Assembly: GCA_018267385.1 (NCBI GenBank)
Contig: JAFDYN010000011.1
Location: 62,001 to 126,000 of the forward strand
Direction of reading: 5' to 3'
DNA: 64,000 bases
Source: Bacteroidota bacterium
Lineage (GTDB): Bacteria > Bacteroidota > Bacteroidia > Chitinophagales > LD1
A program made the position numbers and the translations under genes. Positions 9,347 to 18,367 of this stretch are shown here, piece by piece (position 1 is the first letter of the stretch; every line of letters starts with the position of its first letter). The notes under the pieces are model-generated. The model was given only the letters and a program-made list of their open reading frames with translations. It was not told the origin of the DNA and made no database searches.

Positions 9347-9934
9347 TCAGTACCCTGTCCGCTTCATATATACCGTAGCTATAGCCAGGTGAAACTCCAT
9401 GGTATTTAGCTTCCCCTGATCGTAGCGGTAGACGCTGCGGCTGCCATCAGCATTCTTGATCTCCAGCGTATTGGCATCGATCCTTTTGAGGCCTGTATAG
9501 CTGGCCTCAGCCTCGTGAAAGATGCGTGCCCGCTGCTGCGGATCGGCAAAGTACAATGAAATGACGGAGTACTGGGGTACTTCGTTAAAGCTTCTCCTGC
9601 CGGCGTATGACTCTACCTGGTACTGGCGCCCGTCATAGGATACTTTATTCCATTTCTTCGTCTTGCCATTCTCTATCTCTTTGTAAGAAGAGGAGATGAG
9701 TTTGCCGCCTTTGTAGCGGACCTCCTGTATGGTTTCATTTTCAAAGTCCATCCAAAGGATGGTAGCCTTGCCTTTGGCATCTAATGTATAGAGCTCGATA
9801 CTATCCTGCACCCGCCTGCTCACTACCATCTTGCCAAACTTTGACCCGAGTACGGTCATGTCATACACTATGGTCTGGGCAGAAAGGGCGCCGCAGATCA
9901 CCGATAGGAGAATAAACACATATAACCTTTTCAT
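9347..9934 (-). CDS. exported beta-rich protein, DUF6134-like
   Basis: A 195-residue protein with a signal peptide (about 1-19, ending SAQ) and a mature part of alternating strands that resembles the Bacteroidota-specific DUF6134 family; I am not certain of that assignment. It is likely periplasmic. No catalytic motif is seen. Its upstream region shares a 25/28-bp match with the fumC promoter-leader, with TAGCTTCA (9994-10001) at the -7-like position, so the two genes may be expressed alike. Confidence 0.65.
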   Translation of the reverse strand: MKRLYVFILLSVICGALSAQTIVYDMTVLGSKFGKMVVSRRVQDSIELYTLDAKGKATILWMDFENETIQEVRYKGGKLISSSYKEIENGKTKKWNKVSYDGRQYQVESYAGRRSFNEVPQYSVISLYFADPQQRARIFHEAEASYTGLKRIDANTLEIKNADGSRSVYRYDQGKLNTMEFHLAIATVYMKRTGY

Positions 9935-9976
9935 GCTATAGTGAAGATAGCGAAACCTTATAATGCCTCGGAAAGT

Positions 9977-10009
9977 TTTTGATTTAGTGGGAGTGAAGCT
10001 AAAGAAATT
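9977..10009 (-). promoter_or_regulatory. promoter-leader segment like that of fumC
   Basis: On the minus strand TAGCTTCA (9994-10001) is followed by CTCCCACTAAATCAAAA, matching the fumC leader at 25 of 28 positions. It lies about 55 bp before the ATG at 9934, further than in fumC. Confidence 0.4.
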
Positions 10010-10082
10010 GAAAGTTTTAGTTAGATAAATACATTAGCTTAGAATGTAGTTTTTTTAATAGGTTAATATATCGCATCCCCTT

Positions 10083-10829
10083 ATGTATACGAACCATCCG
10101 CGGCTAAAATGTCCAGAGAATATTGATGAAAAGATATGGAGGTACATGGATTTTACCAAATACGCAAGTATGCTTACAAAACAAGCCTTATTTTTTTGTC
10201 GCATCGATAAGCTTGGTGATCAATACGAGATGAGCATGCCGATTGAAAATATTAAGAGTAGTACAGAATATTACAATAACAATGAGGAAATTATTAAAAG
10301 AAATCTTTCTGGAATTACCTTGAAAGAATGGAATTCTCTATTTGATATTATAAAACCCTCAGTCCTCATAAATTCTTGGCATAGGAATGATTATGAATCT
10401 GCAGCAATGTGGAGTATCTACTTGAAGACAAATGAAGGAATAGCTATTCAATCTACATATAAGAAACTTTGCGATAGCTTTAATTTGACAGATGATGAAA
10501 TAAATATAGGTACAGTTTCTTATAAGGATTATCAAATGGATAGAATTGATGATGAGACGCTTTTTGGCTATGCTTCACATAAATTGAAAAGCTATGAGTA
10601 TGAAAGAGAATTGAGAGCGATGTTGACTAATCAGACCGATGGGAGCCAAAAGCCTTTATACGAAGTAGGCAAAAATGTTCCTGTAGTTTTAGATACTCTC
10701 GTAGAATGTGTTTACGTTGCACCCAATGCACAAAAATGGTATGGCGAATTAGTAATCGATCTAACGAAACGACTAGGATACAATTTTCCTATAAAAATGT
10801 CTTCCTTAAACGACAGAAGTTTACATTAA
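10083..10829 (+). CDS. DUF2971 domain protein, AT-rich
   Basis: A 248-residue soluble protein. The N-terminal pattern (WRYMDFTKYASML, then LFFCRIDKLGD at about 35-50), the W....Y.S.AMW segment and the late SYEYERELRA match DUF2971, a family of unknown biochemistry scattered through accessory regions. The gene is visibly more AT-rich than its neighbours, and its codon use (AAT, ATA, AAA, TTA) differs, which suggests horizontal transfer. It stands alone, and its TAA stop is shared in a TTAA palindrome with the convergent methyltransferase gene. A defence role is possible but nothing in the sequence proves it. Confidence 0.7.
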   Translation: MYTNHPRLKCPENIDEKIWRYMDFTKYASMLTKQALFFCRIDKLGDQYEMSMPIENIKSSTEYYNNNEEIIKRNLSGITLKEWNSLFDIIKPSVLINSWHRNDYESAAMWSIYLKTNEGIAIQSTYKKLCDSFNLTDDEINIGTVSYKDYQMDRIDDETLFGYASHKLKSYEYERELRAMLTNQTDGSQKPLYEVGKNVPVVLDTLVECVYVAPNAQKWYGELVIDLTKRLGYNFPIKMSSLNDRSLH

Positions 10830-11497
10830 TACTTCTTTGCCACCTGCACATAGTGATTAAAGAAAAACTCTTTCTTGACCAGCACAGTTTTTTCTATTGT
10901 ACAGCCTCGCGTGGTCAGAAAGCGCTCATACTCGCTCAGGTCATATTGATGCGGATGCAGGATGTCTCCCGGTATCAATCTGAACAGCCAGCGAAAGAAA
11001 GAATGATTATGTGCATCGATCGAGACCACCACATGGCCTCCATCCCTCGTAGCAGACACCAGCCTGTCATATGCCAGGTCGATATCAGCCACATGGTTGA
11101 TAGCATTCATGCAAAACGTTATGTCAAAACCTATCTGGCTGTTTAAGTCCTCTTCAGGGGATTTAGGGGTGAAATCCTCCAGCGACTGATTGATAAACCT
11201 AGTATACGGATAGTCTTTGCGGTCAAAGAAGGGTAACAATTGCTCATAGCTGCCCAGTAGCGGGTCTACAGCAGTCACCTCTTTATCTGGAAAGACAGTG
11301 AAAATGCCCGCTGGTCCGCAGCCCAGATCAGCCATGGTCCTTGCTTCACCCAAAGGTAGTACATCGGCTATCTGATCGAGCAGGCCACGCCAATACTGTC
11401 TCTTCCACTCATAGTAGGCAGCCTTATCTTTGCCGGAGAAATAGCGCTGCCACCACTTCAGCTCAAACCACTGCGCTATCTGCCATCTGATACTCAT
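10826..11497 (-). CDS. class I SAM-dependent methyltransferase
   Basis: A 223-residue Rossmann-type methyltransferase. Motif I DLGCGPAG is at 57-64, the acidic end of strand 2 is in AVDPL (76-80), and a FCMNAINHV segment stands where motif IV is expected. The N-terminus is rich in Trp and basic residues. The substrate is unknown; small-molecule or lipid/quinone methylation is typical of this type. It ends at the DUF2971 gene, sharing the TTAA palindrome, and begins upstream of rnpB on the opposite strand. Confidence 0.8.
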   Translation of the reverse strand: MSIRWQIAQWFELKWWQRYFSGKDKAAYYEWKRQYWRGLLDQIADVLPLGEARTMADLGCGPAGIFTVFPDKEVTAVDPLLGSYEQLLPFFDRKDYPYTRFINQSLEDFTPKSPEEDLNSQIGFDITFCMNAINHVADIDLAYDRLVSATRDGGHVVVSIDAHNHSFFRWLFRLIPGDILHPHQYDLSEYERFLTTRGCTIEKTVLVKKEFFFNHYVQVAKKY

Positions 11498-11609
11498 TTA
11501 CAGCTGTTGCATCTTCAAATCTTCAAATCGGTTCATTTTCAAATTAACTGGCTTTGTCCACATATCGCATCTATTATTTCCACATTTGTCCATCTTCCCG
11601 CAAGATAGC

Positions 11610-11639
11610 TTTGTCCGATAAAATAAACGTATAATTTTA
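11610..11639 (+). promoter_or_regulatory. rnpB promoter
   Basis: TTTG at 11610-11613, an 18-bp spacer and TAATTTTA at 11632-11639 match the Bacteroidota TTTG/TAnnTTTG promoter with one deviation. The RNA starts immediately downstream, as expected for a stable RNA gene. Confidence 0.8.
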
Positions 11640-11640
11640 C

Positions 11641-12028
11641 GGACAAGCTGTATGCTACTCTATCGCTCCGTACCAGATACGGGGAGGAAAGTCCGGACAA
11701 TACAGAGCGCCGCACCCAGATAATCTCTGGGCCACTCGCCTCGGCGAGTGCAAGATAGTGCCACAGAGAATAACCGCCTGGTCCTATGCCGGGTAAGGGT
11801 GAAAACGTGCGGTAAGAGCGCACGGCTCCGCTATGGGAACATACGGGGCGGGTAAACCTTGCGGATTGTAAGCCCATGTAAACCGGCGGCTGAGGCCGGC
11901 TCGGCCGATTCACTCAGGTGAAACGCCGGAGGGTTGGGTGCTACAGGTGTGGAGCGATCTACATCGCAGATAAATGATAGAGGCTCCCGCGAGGGAGTAC
12001 AGGATCCGGCTTACAGGTGTACAGCCTA
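11641..12028 (+). ncRNA. rnpB: RNase P RNA (type A)
   Basis: The catalytic RNA of RNase P, which removes 5' leaders from pre-tRNAs. Conserved blocks are present in order: GAGGAAAGTCCGG near 11683, GGGTGAAAACGTGCGGTAAG near 11804 (CR II-III), CGGGTAAACC near 11850, AGAGG near 11979 and the 3' CCGGCTTACAGG near 12006. GCTGTA at 11647-11652 can pair with TACAGC at 12020-12025 as helix P1, which fixes the ends to within a few bases. About 390 nt is a normal type A size. No protein is encoded here; an antisense reading frame through it is accidental. Confidence 0.96.
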
Positions 12029-12036
12029 TTTTTGAA

Positions 12037-12120
12037 ACGAATAATGAATAGAGAATAGTGAACAATCCAAAGAACCTTCATCGCCCTCTATTTATTATTC
12101 ACTATTCGTTATTCACTATT
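12037..12120. repeat. AT-rich inverted/tandem repeat after rnpB
   Basis: TTATTCACTATT occurs twice with a CG between (12095-12106 and 12109-12120), and its complement AATAGTGAA lies at 12054-12062. The outer arms AACGAATAnTGAATA match in inverted order at 14 of 15 positions. The core could fold after rnpB and separates it from the response regulator gene. It resembles short dispersed intergenic repeats or a degenerate MITE; no target duplication is evident. Confidence 0.6.
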
Positions 12121-12132
12121 AATTAATAGAAC

Positions 12133-13488
12133 ATGCCAAACATCCTCATTGCAGACGACGAGAAGGCCATCCGCAAGACACTCCGTGAGATACTGGAGTA
12201 CGAAGGCTACAAAGTAGACGAGGCCGAAGACGGCCAAAAAGCCTACGAGATGGTAAAGGACGGAGAGTACGATGTGGTACTCTGCGATATCAAGATGCCA
12301 AAGATGGACGGCATGGAGGTGTTGGACAAACTCAAGAAAGAAGGTACAGAGGCGCAGATCATCATGATCTCCGGTCACGGTACCCTGGAGACAGCCGTAG
12401 ATGCTGTCAAGAAGGGTGCCTACGACTTTATCTCCAAGCCACCTGATCTGAACCGTCTGCTGATCACCGTGCGCAATGCACTGGACAAGTCTAACCTCGT
12501 GACAGAGACCAAGATCCTGAAGCGCAAGGTGGGCAAGACCCGCGAGATAGTAGGCGACTCTCCGGCTATCATGAAGATCAAGGAGACCATCGAGCGCGTA
12601 GCGCCTACAGAGGCACGCGTACTGATCACCGGTGAGAATGGTACCGGCAAGGAGCTCGTAGCCCGCTGGATACATGAGAAGTCTAACCGCGCTGCCGGCC
12701 CGCTGATAGAGGTAAACTGTGCCGCTATACCAGGCGAGCTGATAGAGAGTGAGCTATTCGGTCATGAGAAAGGTGCCTTCACCTCTGCTATCAAACAGAA
12801 GCTGGGCAAGTTTGAGCTGGCCAATGGTGGTACGCTCTTCCTGGATGAGATAGGTGATATGTCTCTCTCCGCCCAGGCCAAAGTACTTCGCGCCCTGCAG
12901 GAAAACCGCATCAACCGTGTAGGTGGTGATAAGGACCTACTCGTAGATGTGCGTGTGATAGCTGCTACCAATAAGGACCTGACCAAGGAGATAGAGGAGG
13001 GTAAATTCCGCATGGACCTTTACCACCGCCTCAGTGTGATACTGATCCATGTGCCATCGCTGCATGAGCGTGCGGATGATATACCGCAGCTGGCAGATAA
13101 ATTCGTACGCGAGATATGCGAGGACTATGGTATACCTAAGAAAGTGATCACCCCTAAGGCGCTGGAGGAGCTCAAGACCATGCGCTGGGATGGCAATATC
13201 CGCGAGCTGCGCAACGTGATGGAGCGCCTCGTGATACTCTCTGACCAGAAGATCACGGAGGATGAGGTCAAGAGCTTCGTGACCAATACACAGGCCAAGG
13301 AGACACCGACAGACCTCTTCGAGCAGTTTGATAAATTCCAGGACTTTAAAGAGCATATTGAGAAGCTCTTCATAGAGCACAAGCTCAAGAAGTTTAACTG
13401 GAACGTGTCTAAGACGGCTGAGCTACTGGATATTCAGCGCAGCCACCTGTACAATAAGATCGAAAAATTCGACCTGCGTCGTAACTGA
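12133..13488 (+). CDS. sigma-54-dependent response regulator (NtrC/AtoC type)
   Basis: A 451-residue activator: receiver domain (1-120, phospho-acceptor D52 in CDIKMP, acidic D8/D9), AAA+ domain (about 140-375) with Walker A GENGTGKE and Walker B-like LFLDEIGDM, and a Fis-type C-terminal helix-turn-helix ([13 protein letters not shown]). It would activate RpoN promoters by ATP-driven remodelling; rpoN is present at 60073. The sigma-54 contact loop, normally GAFTGA, reads GAFTSA here (nt 12775-12792), a Gly-to-Ser change. No cognate kinase is adjacent, so its signal is unknown. A hairpin follows the stop. Confidence 0.93.
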   Translation: MPNILIADDEKAIRKTLREILEYEGYKVDEAEDGQKAYEMVKDGEYDVVLCDIKMPKMDGMEVLDKLKKEGTEAQIIMISGHGTLETAVDAVKKGAYDFISKPPDLNRLLITVRNALDKSNLVTETKILKRKVGKTREIVGDSPAIMKIKETIERVAPTEARVLITGENGTGKELVARWIHEKSNRAAGPLIEVNCAAIPGELIESELFGHEKGAFTSAIKQKLGKFELANGGTLFLDEIGDMSLSAQAKVLRALQENRINRVGGDKDLLVDVRVIAATNKDLTKEIEEGKFRMDLYHRLSVILIHVPSLHERADDIPQLADKFVREICEDYGIPKKVITPKALEELKTMRWDGNIRELRNVMERLVILSDQKITEDEVKSFVTNTQAKETPTDLFEQFDKFQDFKEHIEKLFIEHKLKKFNWNVSKTAELLDIQRSHLYNKIEKFDLRRN

Positions 13489-13513
13489 TAGCATTCATTT
13501 TAGTCTTTGTGCA

Positions 13514-13547
13514 ATGGTCCCCGGTGCTGCCGGGACCATCTCTTTTT
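13514..13547 (+). terminator. terminator of the sigma-54 activator gene
   Basis: ATGGTCCC...GGGACCAT with an inner CGG/CCG stem (one bulged base) is followed by CTCTTTTTA. Its end touches the stop of the convergent small gene at 13546. Confidence 0.75.
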
Positions 13548-13851
13548 ATGGCAGGTCTATGTCTTTGCGAAGGAGATCGGGATGTATACGCTTATTAGGC
13601 TTGAAATCATATTTGCGCTCACGCTCTTCCTGCGTCTGAAGCTCATATAGGAATGTAGCGGTTTCTTCTATCCATTGAAACACTTCCTCTGTAGATAGTG
13701 CAGCATGCTTCTCCATTTGCTCCATTGTAACATTGTAGGTGAAGCCCACCCGCTTTTCTGAATTTTCTGATTCCATTACTGTGACTAAATATACGCTTTC
13801 CCGGTCGTACACTAAATAGATTTTCTGCCTTACATTCACCGCATGATACAT
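13546..13851 (-). CDS. small hypothetical protein
   Basis: About 101 residues from the ATG at 13849-13851; the open frame extends to 13998, but the upstream part lies antisense to the well-supported start of the M16 peptidase gene and is probably not translated. The protein has an N-terminal strand pair (KIYLVYDRESVYLVTV) and a helical, charged C-terminal half. No family is recognised. With this start the two divergent start codons overlap by 9 bp, so each promoter would have to lie inside the other gene; a later Met at 13776 or a GTG at 13839 are alternatives. Confidence 0.45.
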   Translation of the reverse strand: MYHAVNVRQKIYLVYDRESVYLVTVMESENSEKRVGFTYNVTMEQMEKHAALSTEEVFQWIEETATFLYELQTQEERERKYDFKPNKRIHPDLLRKDIDLP

Positions 13852-15081
13852 TTCAATGAAGTGGTCCTGGCCAATGGCCTCCGGATACTCGTACATGAAG
13901 ACCCCGCTACTCCGCTCGCTGCTGTCAATATCCTCTATAAAGTAGGTGCCCGTGATGAAGACCCGAATAAGACAGGCTTTGCTCACCTTTTTGAGCACTT
14001 TATGTTTGAAGGCTCGGTTAATATACCGGAGTTCGACGCGCCACTGCAGTTTGCATCCGGAGAGAATAATGCCTTTACCTCAAACGATATCACCAACTAC
14101 TACGACATCCTCCCTGCTACCAATCTTGAGACTGCCTTCTGGCTGGAGAGTGACCGTATGCTCTCGCTGGACTTCAATCTGGAAAGTCTGGAGACCCAAA
14201 AGAAAGTAGTCTGCGAAGAGTTCAAAGAGCATTATATCAATCAGCCATATGGTGATGTCTGGCACAAACTTTCTGCACTGGCGTATAAAGTGCATCCATA
14301 CCAGTGGCCTACCATCGGCAAGGAACTCTCGCATGTAGAGAACGCTACCATGGAAGATGCCAAGGCTTTCTTCTTCAAATACTATCGCCCGCGCAATGCA
14401 GTGATGGTAGTGGCCGGTGGAGTGAAGACCGCAGAGGTGGAGAGATTAGCAAAGAAGTGGTTCAGCGATATACCTGGTGGTGAGCTGGCGCTGCACAACC
14501 TGCCAAAGGAGCCGATACAGACAGACGCGCGCATACTGGAGCTGCATGAAGATGTACCCCTTAATGCGATCTATAAGGCGTATAAGATGTGCGACCGCCT
14601 GCATGCGGACTATCAGGCATCAGACTTTATTCGCGATATGCTGTCTACCGGTGAGTCATCCCGACTCTATAATGAATTGGTAAAGGAGAAGAAGGTATTC
14701 AGCTCTGTGGCGGCCTATCTGTCAGAGACGATAGATGATGGCATGTTCATAGTAGAGGGCAAACTGAACCCCGGCATCAGCATGGATGATGCGGACAAAG
14801 CTATAGAGGAAAGCTGCCTGCGCCTCGCGGATACAGTGACGGAGAATGAACTGCAGAAAGTAAAGAACAAGACTGAAGCCTATCTCACATTCAGCGATAC
14901 CAATGTGCTGAACCGTGCTATGAACCTGGCCTGGTATGATATGCTCGGAGATCCTAATGGTATCAACCGTGAGATAGATAAATACCTCGCTGTGACTACC
15001 GGTCAGATTAAAACGGTGGCCCAACGGATCTTTGATAAAAACAGGTGCAGTACCGTGCGGTATTTTGCCAAGAATAAGTAA
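13843..15081 (+). CDS. M16 zinc peptidase, catalytic subunit
   Basis: A 412-residue pitrilysin-type metallopeptidase. The inverted zinc motif HLFEH is at 48-52, with the distal Glu in EEFKEHYINQ about 75 residues later, as in processing-peptidase-like M16B enzymes. No signal peptide is visible, so it is cytoplasmic or its export is unrecognised. It forms a two-gene operon with an M16 homologue lacking the zinc site, starting 4 bp after this stop. By analogy with M16B heterodimers the two should form one peptide-degrading enzyme. The start is chosen at MIHFNEVVLANG, the usual N-terminal strand. Confidence 0.92.
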   Translation: MIHFNEVVLANGLRILVHEDPATPLAAVNILYKVGARDEDPNKTGFAHLFEHFMFEGSVNIPEFDAPLQFASGENNAFTSNDITNYYDILPATNLETAFWLESDRMLSLDFNLESLETQKKVVCEEFKEHYINQPYGDVWHKLSALAYKVHPYQWPTIGKELSHVENATMEDAKAFFFKYYRPRNAVMVVAGGVKTAEVERLAKKWFSDIPGGELALHNLPKEPIQTDARILELHEDVPLNAIYKAYKMCDRLHADYQASDFIRDMLSTGESSRLYNELVKEKKVFSSVAAYLSETIDDGMFIVEGKLNPGISMDDADKAIEESCLRLADTVTENELQKVKNKTEAYLTFSDTNVLNRAMNLAWYDMLGDPNGINREIDKYLAVTTGQIKTVAQRIFDKNRCSTVRYFAKNK

Positions 15082-15085
15082 GGAC

Positions 15086-16357
15086 ATGAATAGAAACATA
15101 GCCCCGGATATTAAGACACCGGATAATATACATCTCATCCCATCTCAACGGGTCACGCTGGACAATGGCCTGCCGGTTTATGTGATCGATGCAGGTGAGG
15201 AAGATATAGTGAAAGTAGACTTCGTATTTGAAGCCGGCAAATGGTATGAGCCAAAGAACCTGCTGGCCGACTTTGTCAATCGCATGATGCGGGAGGGCGT
15301 GAAAGGTAAGACCGCACTGGAGGTAGCAGATATCTTTGAATTCTATGGTTGCAACCTGGAGTCAAATGTGTCTTTTAACAATGCAGGCTTCCAGATATAC
15401 TCGCTCACGAAACACCTGCCGAAAGTGCTGCCGCTGCTGATGGAGATCTTTACAGAGGCATCTTTCCCCGATGGGGAATTTTCTACGATACTCAATAACC
15501 GCCGTCAGAAGCATACGGAGCGCCTGGCCAAAAATGACTATGTAGCCAATCGCAACTTCCTCTCGGCTATGTGGGGACAGTCGCATCCGTATGGCAGGGT
15601 CACCGAGTATGCAGACTTTGAAAATGTGACAACAGGTATGCTGCGTGATTATTACAAGCAGTATTACAATGCGTCCAACTGCCTTGCTGTCATATCAGGT
15701 AAGCTCAACGATGAGCTACTGAAGAGCCTCAACGATATCTTTGGCGTAAAGGCATGGACTGGCGCGACTGCACCAAAGGATGTGACGCACACTATCGCTC
15801 CTAATGCTGAGCTACGCCTCCACACTGAGAAGAAGGACGCCGTGCAGACCACGATCATGATAGGCAATGCCACGATCAATAAGTACCATCCGGACTTTGA
15901 TAAGCTGGTCGTGATGAATACACTTTTTGGTGGCTACTTTGGCTCCCGGCTGATGGCTAATATCCGTGAGGAGAAGGGCTATACCTATGGCATCTACTCG
16001 GGCCTCTCATCCTATCAGAATGGCGGCATTCTGGAGATCAGCGCCGAGGTAGGAAAAGAGGTCAGTGAAGCAACCATAGCTGAGGTGGCAAAGGAGATCA
16101 ATATCCTACGCACAGAGGTGGTAGACGAGGAGGAACTCGACACCGTGAAAAACTATATGATAGGCAAACTGATGCGCAGCGTAGACGGACCCATGAAGTA
16201 CTCTGACGTGCTCAAAGGCCAGATACTCTATGGTCGCGACCCACAATATCTCAATCAGTATCTGAAGACAATTGAAGCCACTACAGCAGAAGAGATACAG
16301 CAGCTGGCAGTCAAATACCTTGATTTTGACAAAATGTATAAGGTGACAGTCGGGTAA
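15086..16357 (+). CDS. M16 peptidase-like, inactive partner subunit
   Basis: A 423-residue M16 homologue beginning at the ATG at 15086, preceded by AGGA and 4 bp after the upstream stop. The place of the HxxEH zinc motif is taken by DFVNR (62-66), so it cannot bind zinc. The C-terminal domain keeps the substrate-binding Arg/Tyr region (REEKGYTYGIYS), as noncatalytic partner subunits do. An upstream in-frame start at 15032 overlaps the previous gene and is less likely. Confidence 0.9.
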   Translation: MNRNIAPDIKTPDNIHLIPSQRVTLDNGLPVYVIDAGEEDIVKVDFVFEAGKWYEPKNLLADFVNRMMREGVKGKTALEVADIFEFYGCNLESNVSFNNAGFQIYSLTKHLPKVLPLLMEIFTEASFPDGEFSTILNNRRQKHTERLAKNDYVANRNFLSAMWGQSHPYGRVTEYADFENVTTGMLRDYYKQYYNASNCLAVISGKLNDELLKSLNDIFGVKAWTGATAPKDVTHTIAPNAELRLHTEKKDAVQTTIMIGNATINKYHPDFDKLVVMNTLFGGYFGSRLMANIREEKGYTYGIYSGLSSYQNGGILEISAEVGKEVSEATIAEVAKEINILRTEVVDEEELDTVKNYMIGKLMRSVDGPMKYSDVLKGQILYGRDPQYLNQYLKTIEATTAEEIQQLAVKYLDFDKMYKVTVG

Positions 16358-16530
16358 AAGGCGTCACAAGACTGTTTTTCGGGCAATAAGGCTGGCCTGC
16401 CGCCGTTAGGGTTGCAGGCTGCTATAGATTGCAACGCAAGCGGTTGTACGTGCGTCTATCTGTCAGGCGGTTTGCCAACATCATTAAACGAATCTCGCTT
16501 ATTGCATTATTTTTACCCGCTAAATCGGGC

Positions 16531-18324
16531 ATGATCAAAAAGTTTTTTGCCATTCTTATTTTGTCGCTGTCTGTACAGTTGGGCTTTGCACAGGTGATCC
16601 CTGCGCCAAAGATACATTGTGCCGCGCCCGACACGGCACGCAATGACATACTGACCTGGGATGCCGTGGGCAATCAGCCATGCGGAGCCTTCATCGGGTA
16701 CCGCATATACAGAGCTACCGCCATCGGTGGCCCTTATACGCTCGTTACTGTTATCACTAATCAGAATGCTACCACATGGAGTGATCTGGCTGCTGCTAAC
16801 ACTACCTACTATTATTATATCCAGGATAGTTTCAACTGCCCGGGGGCCACATATGCATCTTCTGACACACTACGCAATGAACCAAACCCCGCCACTCCCG
16901 GTATACTAGGTGTGAACGTACTGCCGGATAGCACTGTGCAGTTTACATGGTCGCCCAGTACGTCGCCGCAGACCACCTGGTACGTGATCTACCTCATCAC
17001 GCCCAATGGTACACCTATCATTATAGACTCTGTATACGGGCGTTTTACCACATCATGGATAGATAGCGTACACAATCCTTATGCCTCCGCTCTAAACTAT
17101 ACCATAGATGCCAGAGATAGTTGCGCATTCACTCAGCCCAGCGCATTCAATACCAGCCCACAGCAGTCCATACTCGCACAGTACCAGACGGCCCACTGTG
17201 ACAGGTCCATCGGTGTCACCTGGAGCAGGTATGTCAACCTGCCCGGCGGTGTGAGGAGCTACGAAGTATTTGTCAGCAAAAATGCCGGCCCATACGAGAT
17301 GGTAGCTGATATAGATACGTCTACCTTCAATTACGATTATCCCAATTTCGCAGATGGAGACTCGCTACAGATATATGTAGTCGCAGTAAGCGCATTGGAT
17401 ACCAATCACGTCCTGCACTCTAACTATATGCGCTTTACGGCCAATGTGGTGAAGCCACCCTCCTATATCTATATCACTAATATCACGGTAGATGCTACCA
17501 ATAATGTAGACCTGACCTGGCTGGTAGATAATAAGGCAAAGATACTCTCGTATGAGGTTCAGAGATCGGAGGATAACGCTCAGTACCTGCTCACAAAGCT
17601 GATCCACGTAGGCCCGCCGCTGGCGGTATTCAGTTCCTTTGCAGACTCGACAGTGGAGCCGCAATATGAACCGTATTACTACACAGTCACCGTTTTTGAC
17701 TCGTGCAATGGCTCCATAGTCACGCCTTATGCTGAGCATATATCCCTGCAGGGCACGCTATCAGACTACTACGAGATATCCCTCAACTGGAATCCGCTGC
17801 ATATCTTTAATGCGCGTGTGCTGAAGCAAAACCTATACCGCGACATCGGTGATGGTACGGGCATGCATCTTGTACGGACTTTCAATGACTCTACGCACGT
17901 TTCATTTGTAGATTCTGTCTATCAATACCTGGACAAAGCAGGCAATTTCTGCTATCGCATAGAGGCAGTATACCATATCGTTTTGCCGGATGCTCATTAC
18001 GATACCGTACTGAGTAGTTTCTCCAATATAGCCTGTGTGGACCATCGCCCCATCATCTATATTCCTAATGCCTTTGTGTACAACGGCACTAATAATTTCT
18101 TCAAGCCGCGCATCATCTTTGGCGATCCGCAGGGATATACCATGACGATCTTCAATCGCTATGGCGGCAAAATATTTGAGACACATGACCCTAATGAGGG
18201 ATGGTATGGTAATGATGGCGGCAAGCCTGCACAGCAGGGCGGCTATGCCTATCTGATACAGTTCACTGCCAGTGACGGCACAGCTATAGAGCGCTCAGGC
18301 ATCGTGATGATGCTGAGGAAATAG
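16531..18324 (+). CDS. secreted FN3-like protein with type B T9SS (gliding-associated) C-terminus
   Basis: 597 residues from the ATG at 16531, which gives a clean signal peptide (ending GFAQ near 21); an upstream TTG-initiated extension is unlikely. The body holds several fibronectin type III-like units of about 100 residues (YRIYR, YEVFVSK and YEVQRSE strands). The last 85 residues are the CHU_C/type B T9SS domain (IPNAFVYNG...FNRYGGKIFE). It is a cell-surface or secreted cargo protein, function unknown, possibly adhesive. It stands alone, followed by a convergent PKD lipoprotein gene. Confidence 0.88.
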   Translation: MIKKFFAILILSLSVQLGFAQVIPAPKIHCAAPDTARNDILTWDAVGNQPCGAFIGYRIYRATAIGGPYTLVTVITNQNATTWSDLAAANTTYYYYIQDSFNCPGATYASSDTLRNEPNPATPGILGVNVLPDSTVQFTWSPSTSPQTTWYVIYLITPNGTPIIIDSVYGRFTTSWIDSVHNPYASALNYTIDARDSCAFTQPSAFNTSPQQSILAQYQTAHCDRSIGVTWSRYVNLPGGVRSYEVFVSKNAGPYEMVADIDTSTFNYDYPNFADGDSLQIYVVAVSALDTNHVLHSNYMRFTANVVKPPSYIYITNITVDATNNVDLTWLVDNKAKILSYEVQRSEDNAQYLLTKLIHVGPPLAVFSSFADSTVEPQYEPYYYTVTVFDSCNGSIVTPYAEHISLQGTLSDYYEISLNWNPLHIFNARVLKQNLYRDIGDGTGMHLVRTFNDSTHVSFVDSVYQYLDKAGNFCYRIEAVYHIVLPDAHYDTVLSSFSNIACVDHRPIIYIPNAFVYNGTNNFFKPRIIFGDPQGYTMTIFNRYGGKIFETHDPNEGWYGNDGGKPAQQGGYAYLIQFTASDGTAIERSGIVMMLRK

Positions 18325-18367
18325 TACTAGATCTGCAAGTGATTTGCAGACAGAATCGGAGGAAGGG

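Noticed and set aside
10083-10829. DUF2971 gene as part of a defence island
   Set aside because: No neighbouring defence, integrase or toxin-antitoxin genes are seen; only the base composition is suggestive.
11539-11913. Open frame on the minus strand across rnpB
   Set aside because: It is antisense to highly conserved RNase P RNA blocks with a consensus promoter on the plus strand.
13852-13998. Upstream part of the small minus-strand gene
   Set aside because: It is antisense to the strongly supported M16 N-terminus; coding potential is better explained by the plus strand.
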